From assembly GCF_022539665.2 (NCBI RefSeq), contig NC_081338.1, positions 2,789,679 to 2,853,678 on the forward strand: a DNA stretch of 64,000 nt. Reading direction: 5' to 3'. Position numbers and translations under genes: made by a program. Below, piece by piece: positions 22,201 to 34,200 of the stretch. Every line of letters begins with the position of its first letter. Within the stretch, counting starts at the first letter, position 1. The DNA is from Daphnia carinata. Taxonomy: Eukaryota; Arthropoda; Branchiopoda; Diplostraca; Daphniidae. The notes under the pieces were generated by a model. That model searched no databases and had not been told where the DNA came from. It saw only the letters and a list, made by a program, of their open reading frames with translations.

Positions 22201-25200
22201 AACACATTTAACACTTTTCGCTTTCCAACATTAAAAAACAAACAAACATGAATTCATTAACTTCACGTGATGTTCTCACCTGACGTAGAGGGATCGTTTC
22301 TGTGAGGTCCTCATGAGGGTGCCGGTCATCATCTGCTGCTTGAGTTCGTGGACTTTGGCTTCGAAGCGGTTGTACTCCTCAGGTCGGTACTGAACGCACA
22401 GCGTGACAGTGTTGCCCGCTCCCTGCGCAAAACGATAGAGGACACACACACACACAAAAAAAAAATTGAATATCACACAGCCTAGGAAGGTGGGTAGAGA
22501 AGGGAGCGATCGATAAGAACCGACGCCCCAATCCCAACTGTTCATTGCGTATTGCCCTCTCTTTTGCCGCTTTGACAGGCGCGTGCGAAAAGGACGCTAG
22601 AGTTAAAACGACGATCGACTGTGCCACTTGGGCCCTCCTCTCCAACTCTTTGATAAGAAATATACATATGAAAAAGAAAAATGACTCTAGTGTGTATACC
22701 TTGAGAGTTAAAGCCGCCTGTTCGTGCGTGGCATGTTTAAGGTCGTGTCCGTTGACCGAAAGGATTTGATCTCCACGTCGGAGTTGCCCGCTCACGTCAG
22801 CTGGACCGCCGGCCAGGATGAAAGAGATGAAAATGCCTTCGCCATCCTCTCCACCAACGATGTTAAATCCCAAACCGGTCGTTCCCTTCGATAGCACCAC
22901 TGATCTAGGAGTCCTGCACAACAATCACAAATGTGGTGATGAATAACGATATTTTTTTTTTTCACAGCAAAATGTTAAGAGCTTCAATTGAGGGCCGGGC
23001 AGGGGAAAAGAAAAAGGTGACTGCCGAACGGTGCAGAGACGACAAACCAATTAACACGGAAACAGATGCGCGATTCTATAATGGTTCGAACGCCGGATAC
23101 AGTTGAAGGGGTGGAGATACTCAAATCACGATCGATATGGCGGCTGCGCGGATACAACCGCCGGCAAAGAAGAAAGGCGGAGTCCGGCCAGTAAAAAAAA
23201 AAAAAAAAAGCAATTTTCTTCTTTTGTTCTTCTTCTTAATAAACAACTAATTTTTCATTTGATTTTTGGGAAGCATATAAGCTTCCACGTTCCTTTGGAA
23301 ATACCCACGGCGTCGCTAACAGACGCCATGTTTTACGCATACAAGTGGCGTCGGTATTCTTTTTTTTTGTGGGTTTCAGCACGTGTACGCATGAGGTAGC
23401 GATCAAAAAGAAAATCCCATGCCACGTCAGCTATCCTATTTTTCTTTCTTTTTTCCTATTTTTTCAATTACACGAAAAAGGAGTTTTAACTTGCAAAAAA
23501 ACAAAAAGAAGAGGGGAGAATATTTAAAAGTGCATGAAACCATAGTTCGTATGGTATCCAATATCCGGATGGGTAAAGTGTTCCCTTCCGCAGTTGCCGC
23601 GCCCTTACGAGAGCTCCCTCCGCAAGAGGAAACATCTTGAAGAAAAAAGCAGCCGCACCTTCCCTTCCATCTTTTCTTTTCTTTTTTTGCGTTCTAAAAA
23701 AGGTTTTGTCTCCAAAGAAACTGCCAACTTTATCTTCTTCTTCTTCTTCTTACCACAACCCAATATTATCCAAGCTATGTGGCTCATGCATAGTCAATGC
23801 AACAGAATCTTTGGTACGTCTCTCTCTCTCTCTATAAAAGGAGGCCCCCCCCCCCCTTCGGTTTCTTTTTTACGTCCCCAGGTGTTCACGACGAGAGCCG
23901 TACGTACGGATTTCTTACGTGAGACGAATAACACATTTACGCACATCGTCGCGCTTCGAGGCCGTTGGCCAAATTCAATGGACCATTTCAAAAGAGAAGG
24001 AAAAAAGAAAAAGAGAGGGGATAAGGGGAAACCAGCTGCCAATATGTATACAATCTATACAACAGGCCAACAGTGTAACCAGATCGCCCCTTTTCTCTGC
24101 GTTGTCGCTGCCGTACGATTTTGGAAACACACACACACACACAAAAAAAAATGTACGTTAAGATTTCTCACTGAACAAGATCGGACGGGCGGTTGGTTTT
24201 CTTCTTCTTTCCTGATTTCTTCGTCGAATCAACAACACTATTAGTTTTGGCCATTCGATACTGAATTCAAAACGCAACCCTCACACACAAAAAAGAATTC
24301 GGTTAGGGTCAAGGCACTGTGTAACACTCTCTCGGCCGTCTGGCAAACTGTCGGACGATCGACAGCTGCACGACACTTTCGAGTGAAACGACGCCAGCCG
24401 CGCACATACACACACACACACAAACTGACAGGCGAAAAAACGCGGGCGGGTATTGGTCGCGAGCCGCCCCGGTTGGTAATGACGTCACAAACACCCCTCC
24501 CTTTTTTTTTGCATCAATCAAGAATGTATACCAACTGGCGTTGGATGCGACTCATCATCGACTGAGACACCACCATCCGATCGCTGCGCGTTTACACACC
24601 ACACCCTTCCTGCCGCGACTTCTAAATATATAATGGCGGCTGCTGCTACGGTAACGTTACTGGCATATATACACTGCACGTGGGAACAACAACCGGAGAC
24701 TGCACGCACTGCAGTGACTCTCTCTGAAAAAAAAAAAAAATGGCCACATCACGTGACTGGCCCACCCGTTGAGCGAACCCGTTCTCTCGTCGTCGACACT
24801 GACCGCCTGACCCCGATTTTCCTGTTTTCATTTTTTATTCGATTTTTCACATTGTTTCGTCAGGTCCTTTTTCTTTTCTTACTTATTTGTCTGTCTCTCT
24901 CTTTTCTTTGTTTTGCTTTATCTTTCGTGTTTTTTTTTTAAGTTTTAGCTATTTTTGGTTTTTGGCCTACCTAGCGATGTCTTCTTCGCTAACAGCCCGA
25001 GGAGTAGAGACTTGAAGTGCACCAGGTATTTCAATCGGATCATAGGCACCACTGACGTCAATAGGAGCTACAAAAAAAAACAAAAAACAAATGTCGGCCA
25101 TCATCAGTATTCACGCCACTATCCGAAGAGACTGCACGTCGAATAATTTACCTAGTCCCGGATTAGGAGACGGAGGTTGATGCGAGTGGTGGGTCGTTAG

Positions 25201-28200
25201 ATTGACGGCCGACTGCGAGAGGAGAGGCGTCTGCTGCTGTTGAAGTGAAGGGGGCTGTCCGCCAAGCATCGGCGCTAGAGGCGCGTCCGTCTTGGCTACG
25301 ACCAATACGACGCGGTCGGACGTGCACTTTAGCGCAGAGACGGCCTCCTCGTGAGGCACGTTCTCCAAATTTTTCTCCGTCATCAACTAAAAAAAAAAAA
25401 AAAAAAAAAAGGAGGGAGAGAAACATGAACAACTGTTACACTAATCTGGTGACATACAACATCTAATTAGCAAGAAACTAACCGGCAAATTCCGGACCAG
25501 GACCAGTTTATCACCGACGGCGAGCCGACCGTCAACTTGGGCCGCCCCGCCGTCCATAATTTTAGTGATGTAGATGCCGTTGTCGCCGGGAATATGCTGA
25601 TTACCAGAGCCGCCCGCGATGCTGAAACCCAGACCTTTGTTGCCTTTGCACAATTCAATTTCGACGATGCGGGGCGAACGGGGCTGTCGGCGTCGTCGCA
25701 CGCTCTACACGGAGAGGGCGGAAAGAAGCAAAAGTGAGAGGTGAAAAAAAAATATGAAAGGTCTTTGAGTGACTCACCAAACGGACGAGGTTACCGGCCC
25801 TTTTGAGCGCCTCGACGGCGGCCGAATGGGGAACGTTCACAACCGAGACATCGTTCACTTTCAGAATGACGTCATTGATCTTCATTCGGCCGTCAATGGC
25901 CGCCGCACCGCCCGGGATGATCTTCGTCAAGCAGATGGCCGGATCATCGCCGATGTGAGGGTTATCGGTGCCGCCAGAGATGCTGAAACCCAAACCAGAG
26001 CTGCCTCTTTCCAGGATGATTTCCTCGTACTCCCAAGCCGATTCGTCGCCTCCGTTTGCCTGTAAGAAAGTTAAAGAATGAAATCATCCATTTTACATAC
26101 CATAGCTTCCTGGCACAACTTACGTGCTTGTCCACTACCAAACCGGGCGACAGGTGGGACTGGATCTATTGGAAAACATAAAATATTTATTAGTCAGAAA
26201 TGTGCAATACTTTGAAAAACTTGTAACGATGCAGCAAAAACAGTTTAGCAGTTGGGAATTGTTTTGTGATACAAAGTGAAAGGAGGTGTGTCTATTGATT
26301 GGCTATATCTGATCCAATACTGATAAAGCTTTAAAATTATGATCCTTGTTTCGAAGAAAAAAGAATTATCACACATTATGTTTTTCGAGCAAGGTGATAT
26401 ATGTGACTGTTTCCTTTTTTTGCTTTACAGTCATTGGGAACCCCATGTTGACTTAGGTAAAGTAAATACTTTTTTCTGTTTGACTAATAAACGCCGTAAG
26501 GGAGGCCTATTGGTGAGGGGGAGATACAGGTAATCACGAAATAGCCCACGACGCCGACTAAAATCTCACCATATCCAGAATGGAATGGGAAGTGAGGGAG
26601 AAGAAAGGCTGCGGTATTTTATGACATCCTACAGAAAAATGCTCTGACAATAGGAAACAAACAAAACTTACACCAGCGTTCACAGACCAAGCCGATTTCC
26701 ACTTTCGCCACCATTCGTTTTTGGCCATCTTGCCACACACATACGCACGCACACACACACAGAAAGACAGACGGCGTCAATTTCGTTTTCAAATGAAAAC
26801 AAGGCCGACCTAAACGGTTACTTTTTTTTTTCCTCGTAGCTACCGGAATTTGTTTTTTCCTTGAAACGCCTTCTCTTATTTCAACAACACATGACTATCC
26901 TTGCTAGCCAATCAGACAAGAATGGAAACAACACAGTAGAATTCATAAAAAAATACACACAAATAAAAAAAAAATGCTGTACGCTTAAAAACACCACCAC
27001 GTATTCGAAGCCGACAAGAAAGAGACTAGAACTGAGTTGCACATGATACGAACACACACACCGGACTGTTATCTAATTGCATGAAGGCCCCTTTTCCGGT
27101 GGTGGACACCTGTACTGCCGTGTGCTGTGCTGCTCTCTTATGGAAGTTTTATTTTCAATTTGTTTGAATTTCCTTTTCAATGGATACGACCCAACGCTAG
27201 TAGGGAACCGGTAGGTATTCTTTTTTTTTTTTAGCGGGGAGAAGGTGGGGCGAAAAGGTGGGAAAAAGAGGAAAGAACTCGTCTGCTCTTATGGGAAGCT
27301 GACGTCAACAAGCAGCGTTGCCAAACGTGTTGCAAAATCATTCGGGTGCGCAATCCAAAATGGATTGAAATCAAAATAAAACGAAGCTTCCAAGGCCTAG
27401 TGAAAAAAAAATCCAAGGACTTATCAAATTTATAGGATTACCTTCCGTCGTGTTTTCATCGTTGATGCTGGCAATTTATTTATGAAGCAGGCTCTATGAA
27501 AAACCGGCGTTTGAAAGCATCAAGAACGCCGAAAGAGAAACGGAGGAAAAAAAAATGGCGCGAGCGTCGGCTGCGAAAACCCGCCTGCAACTGATCACAG
27601 CACCGTTCACAGTAAAATAAGCTCAGACACACACAGCTCGCACCGACCAGCAGCACCAGTGGCAAATATAAACCATCCGGCAGCAACAACAACCAAGCTC
27701 GTCACAAAAAAATAAAACCAAACAAAATTGGGAAATAAAAAAAGAATCACGTCACTAGCCGGATCTGAAGCCACTAGAGTTCGGTAACACAAGATTTTTT
27801 TGTTGTTTTTCTTTTCCCCTTTCCTCTCACTTTGACAGCTCTTGAAGTAATGTCATTGGCACACTCGAATACATTCCACAGAAGCCAATAATAATATTTT
27901 TAGGTTAAGAAAATCGAAAAAAAAAATGATCCAATCGCCACAGTCTTCTCGCTCGGACTGATGGACTTAAAAAGAGGGGAAGAAATAATAGAAAAAGCTG
28001 GAGTGTACAGTACAATGCCGTGAGAAAGGACGAAAATATTTCGAGACTTTTCCCCCCAGGCGTTAAGGGTCTCTTTCCACATGAATAGAAAGCAACTGGA
28101 GGATGGTCGGATTTTGAAAAGAAACGGGAAAAAAAGAACAGGTTTCCTTTCTCTGCTTTTCCTTCTCCGCAGGTATAAAAAAACACAACCCTTGCAAGTC

Positions 28201-31200
28201 CTGACATCTTTTGGTAGAATCGATAACGAGGTTGTCACCGTGATTTTTTTCCCCCCATTCTTCTCTAATCGAATCCTGACATTGACAGCAAACGAAATTC
28301 AATGTTAGCGTAGGAAAGAGAAAAACGAAACAAAAGGGCTTTACAAGCTTTATTGACTGTACGTGAACCCAACCATCCGTGGACGATGGCACCGATGTTT
28401 CTGCTCGGTTTATCAATTCTGTCCGAATGGAGCGACTCTTTTCTCCGAGGCATCTTGCGTGCACTATCGTGCTTTCTTCATCCTTTTGACACGTCTCATA
28501 CTAACACTAGGGAAATAATTGAATTCTTTCTCCGGATTCAACTGCATCCCTTCCGCTCAAAAACGCACTCCGCGTTGATTCGTTTTAAAATTTTCGCCCT
28601 GCTGATGACCTGTTGATATGGAACTCGACCGTGCGCTAAAATTACACTCCCAGTGTGTGGCGATTGGATCTATTCACGTAAAGGAAATGTAGTTTGGCCT
28701 ATATATAACTTCTCTCAACTTATTCATGTTCGCCATTCTTTCTTTCTTTTTTCGTTCGCTTTTAACGACTGGACGACACCCTAAAAAAAAACAACAGAAA
28801 AGTGCCTATAAAATCCGTCGCTCCAAATATAAAAAAGTTTAATGTCACACTGCTATCGTTCCACGGAAGAGGTACTTGTTTTCATTTGTAAAGGCTTGCA
28901 ATATACGCGGCAAAAAGTCATTTGCCTTCCTTTTTTCTTTTTATTGCTTTGTTTCCCATTACATTCCCGGAGGTGTTCAATGAGTCGGAGTGCAAGATCC
29001 GGCCGTATTACGATACCCAAGACGAGCTCTTGTTCTCCATTCCATTTCAAATCCACAGCTCAGAAACTTTCCAACTCGAGTTCTGGTTATCCTAGTCGGC
29101 GGCCATTTTGCCGGTCCCCGTGTTCTCAACAGTGTGGCGTATTATATTTTTATACAGTGGGCATGGAGTAGTGGAGATCGCGCGATAAAAATACATCGCC
29201 GTTTGAGGGTCAATATGTCGTGACACGAGCCACAAATTGAATGCAATGCTAGACAAAAAAAAAAGGAAGGGAAAACCTTACCTTTTGGTGGTTGGACTGT
29301 TGCTGGATCACGATCCTATCTGTCGCGGAAATAATCGGCTCGTTGACACCGTCGATCATGTCAACCGACATCATAGGATCGTTCTCCTGGCGTCCTCTCG
29401 TCGCTTGATGACGTGGGCTCTGGAACGCAAAAAACGGAAAATATGATTAGTTTCTGGATCGATACGGCCAACGGATGCGTCGAGTTGCGCATTACAAAAC
29501 GCCCATCAATTTGTTATCCTTATAAAACATTTTTGTTTTTCAATACCTGTCGCTTTTAAAGTTAAATCTATTTTGAACATATTCAAATGAGGGGGTGGTA
29601 AAGAACAAAACATTATCGATTGTGGCCCGATCGTGACATTTTCACGACGAAAAGCATAACAAAAACAAAAACACATAGGCACTATAAACTCGACTCGGGC
29701 CGCCGGCTCGTCACATCGATCACTGCAAACGAAAGGGAGACGCGCACTAGATGCTGAAAAAAAATGAGAGAGACGTCCGCTCGCCACTTTTATCAACTCA
29801 AAATATTTTGGCGCAGTGATCGTTTTTCTTTTGTTGTTTGTTGCAAAATAGAAAAGCGTTGAATTGGAGGCGTGCCTACCGCCATTCCGATCCCTCAACA
29901 TTACTTTATCTCATTAAGATGGCGAATAAGAAAAAAAAATAAACTCGGTAAAAAAAAACATCAATCGCATTCGAAGGAATCAATCGGCCTTTACTCTGAA
30001 GCAGCTGGTGCATTTGTGTTCGGATCGATCGGCCGGATCTTCCTCCGTAGCGATAACGGTAGCCGGATGTGCTAGAACTCTTTCACGCTTGTGTCGATGA
30101 CGTCGAGAACGAGGCACAAAGTACATGCAATTCGAAAAGCGTCGATTCGATTGTCGCACGATAGAAACCCAATCAATCATCTTGGCTTTTTTTTTCTTCT
30201 TTCCCTTCTTCTTCTTTTTTTTTTTTTCTTTCCTCTTTTTTGGCTCTCTGGATTTGGCTCGATTTAAATGCACAGAGTCAACATGACGACATCGAAGTTA
30301 ACGACTTGTCCGTCCACGCGCAGACCGAACGAAACTGAAGATGCCGTACACAAAAACAAGATGCAAAATATTATTTTTAAACTTTCTTGACAGAAAAGAA
30401 GAATCAGCCCGGCCCTTTTCCGGTGTCCGTACGGAGCTGGCCGCCAGCGTGACCGTGATTGTTTGCGACTGAAGCGAGACTAATTTTACACGCGAGTCTC
30501 TCGCGGCCGATTGTCAAGTTTCCTGCGGCCGTCGCCATCGTCATGGCGGACAGCTTCGTGTACGTACTTTTTTTTTGTGTTTTCTTTCTTACTTTTTTAA
30601 CAGCCAAGAAAAATAGAAGAAAAAGGGAAAGAAAAAAAAGGTAAAAGAGGGAAAAAAAAAAAAAGATGGCAGGGGAGATCGTGACACGACACGCTCTATG
30701 GTATATACATCCCGTTCCACAATGTATTTATATATATTTTAGTTTGGTAGTGTGTAGTCTCCTTCTTGGCCTCCAGTGCGTACATACGTGCCAATGTGTG
30801 TGTGTGTGTATACATTGAAAACGAAAGGCATCAGATGGCGCCTCTCGTCATCAAACATTTGGCTCCGTTTCGTTTCAAACAAGTTCTGACTCATTTCCTC
30901 TCACATCGATAGTTTGCGTGTGTGTTAACGATAACTAGCATTCGGTAAGGTGTCTACAATTGATTGAAACGTACATCTTCCCTGGCCAAACGCAAAACCC
31001 AGGTAGGCCCCAATTAGGGATAGTAAAGCTTGACTGACTAAGCCGGTAGCTGCTAATCGGCCCGACGTTAGATCGTAAGCGCCAAGTTGGAACCTGTCGT
31101 TTCCCGGAACCCTTAGGTAAGTAACCTTACTAATGTTTTATGCATGACTTTGCGAACTTTATGGCATATTTATCGAGATCTCAGGCTATAAAAGTATAGC

Positions 31201-34200
31201 TCGTAATGCTAATTTTCAGAAGGAAGATAACTACTTGTAATCCTATTGATTTCCTCCCTGCGCTCCCAGTATTATCAAGTTAAATCTTCTATTGCTTCTT
31301 TTAGACAGATGCAACTATTGTTGTGCTCATCAACAAAAGAAATCTTCCTTCTTTCATTTTATTGTTTTGTTTTCCTTCCCTCCCCCCTCCTTTTATTTTT
31401 ATACTTGGTTCCTTGGGCTGCCCGTGGTAACGTACCAACTCGCGGTGATAAACCCCGTCGGGAGTGACAGCTTCTCCAAAGAAACATGGTCTAGCACAAA
31501 AGAAAACCACGCGCTAGGGAGCAGCCAACTGTTTCCGGCCCGCCCATCTTGAAGATCAGGAAGAATTGCGTATTTAAAAATAACAGAAAAAAGTAGAAGA
31601 AAGAAAACAAAAATCAAGGAACGATTGTACATGCAAGTAGCTCGAGCCGATCGATGGGCTAGATGCGCACAAAAAAAAGAACCCGAATGATTGTCACAAT
31701 GACTTGGTTATCACGCTGTTGTTGCACCATTACCAACTTGCTTGCCTTAAGGATATGTTTACAGGCACGCCAACAAACCTCGGGATAAAACCTCTACCAT
31801 CATACTCATCAACGGGGGCCATATCACAACAATGGTACAGTTCCACGCATGGCGGGGTAGCCGTAGAGTGCAGTAAAGTACGTTGCACCCCTTAGGCTGT
31901 ACACTAACAAACGGAGTGCAACAACCACGTCAACGAGACATTTCTACCAACATCAACCAACTGGCATCGTAAATCGTATTTTCTTCAAATGAGCTTCAAT
32001 TTAGACAGCATGTTCTACTTAAACGTCGTCTCGTTGTCCAGCTGCAAGACGGAATGATCTGTTTTGACAGCCAAGAAGTGCGTGGCAAAACGCCACTCGA
32101 TTTCGGACCACTCAACCAGTATATATAAGCGGCTTCCTCATATCGGAAATTAAGCGGTTAGCGATTCTCTTTTCTAATTTTCTCCAGAAAGGGGCTGGTC
32201 TCGTGCTGGTCCCACACATTATAATCAAAATTTAATTTACTCCTGTTAATTAATACGGGCCGGTTGACGTCAATGCGCGCGCTTCGGAGCGGATCAATAC
32301 CCCCGCCCAGTATAAGCTCGTCCGGGCGTCAATGAACAGGCGTTCATTATGTTTAAGAGACTCGGGCAAGTTAGAACTTGCTCGGCGTATTTGAATAGAG
32401 CATCGAGCCGTCGCCTGAAATCTCCCCGACTTTCAACTTTTTAATCGATATTCGCTGTAAAGAACAAACTTGGTTGATGTTCATTTTAGTTTCAGGCGTG
32501 GTTAATTCAACAGTTTGTTTTTTCTCTAATTTTATTTTTTTTATACATATATATATTTGCTTGCCCTTTCCCCAAAGAATAAAAACGATCGAAACCGTCT
32601 TGACGAGGTAAACGAACGAATTAAAAATTTAAAGGTTTGTCGACAGAGGGAGGATGTCAACAAGATGGTGGTAGCCAATCCGCAGGCTGTTGGTTCAGCT
32701 CGTCAACACGCTTCAATCAGCTTTTCAAAACGTTTGCGCTAGTGTTTGTTGATGTCGAAATCAAAATCAACATGGCGTGCGTGCAAAGGATCGATCGAGA
32801 GCGCTCTACATGCAGCCATCCATTGCTTACACTAGGGCGTTCAACGAGTTCCTTCACCCGTGATAGTCAAAAACATTTCAAAGACTAGCGTTTGCCTAAT
32901 TTCGCCAAGTTTGGGAAGCGTCAGCAGATACCAAGAGATTTTTCCTTCTTCGCCTTTATGTATCCTTTGAATGTTTTCCTCTTTTTTTTTTTTCCTCTAC
33001 CAGTACTAGATTTTCTTTCTTAAAGAATACAAGAATTTGCGTACATTGACGCCTACGGCAAGAAGGTTTTTCTTCTTTTATAAATATTCAAATGAAAACC
33101 TTACCTCCATCGGGAATAGGGCCGTGACGCAGGACTGCTGTTGGATGTCGCCATATCGCGTAGGAATGATGACCGCCGGTGCAGTCTGTTGATTAGTCGT
33201 TTCCCATTTACTGGCCATTTGGAGCGTCTCGGCTGTCTTTTGCTGGACAGTTTTTGTTTCGTCCAGCAGCGTCAGCTCGTAAAATTCTTGGATATCTAGG
33301 AAAAACGAGACACGCACAAACACAAAACACAATAAAATGATTTGAGCTTGCCAATTACCTTGCACGATAAGCCACGCTCGCAGACAAAAGAGGTTACAAA
33401 TAGGGTAGGGACACAAAAGAAAAATCTGCTATAACAAAAAAAAGGAAATCAGACAATCCACCCTTTCTATACAATCAAATTAACTCTGGCCAACCGTAGA
33501 TGGTCGAATAACCGTAAAAGAGTATTCCACTTTGATCTTATTTGAACTTTGTTTGGTATGCCTTTAATTAAATTCCTGATAGAAAAGAAGAAAGGAAAAA
33601 TGGGCAGACCGTGGGAGGATCGAAATGTGGGCCGAGTGCGAGGGAGAGTAGAATAATTCCAACTTTGGGCTGTTCGCGCGGAATAGAAACCAAAAGGATC
33701 GTCGCAAAAGCGGACTGCCGGCCGGCGGATGGGTGGGCCCGTTGGGCAAGTGCACTCTAAAGTGTTAATCCGTAAATTTTGAGCGGAGCGAGAAAAGGAT
33801 TGAGCTTGTTGGAAGCGTCTTTGAGACGGATAGTTAAGACCATCCCCAATTGACGAGGAAGAGCGATGGATTTGCACGTTTTGCCTTAAAGGTGGCGGAG
33901 GTGGCGGAGGAATCACATCATCCAGAACATCTTCCTGTTGTTCGACGGAATGTTTCGGATCGGCGAAGGAAATGGGGGGAGGTAAAAGAAGCTGGTCGTC
34001 CAATACCGGATGTTTTGAGCGTTTCCGTTTGTCTTTTCGCACTTCCGCCCGGATCCGCATTAGCCAAAGTAAACCGAACAGGGCCATCATAATGGCCACA
34101 GGCCAATGCGCCTCCCGATAGCCATCACACTCATACAGAGAATAATCCTGTTGTTTGTGGACGAAAGTAACACTTGTTCTCTCGGGAACATCCAGCACCA

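Noticed and set aside
23594-24244. Plus-strand frame of 216 codons in a dlg intron
   Set aside because: Low-complexity composition (Phe, Lys and His/Thr repeats) and no homology that I can see.
32110-32190. TATATAAGCGG motif in a dlg intron as a promoter of a plus-strand gene
   Set aside because: No downstream frame or exon chain supports a gene, so it is only mentioned in the intron description.
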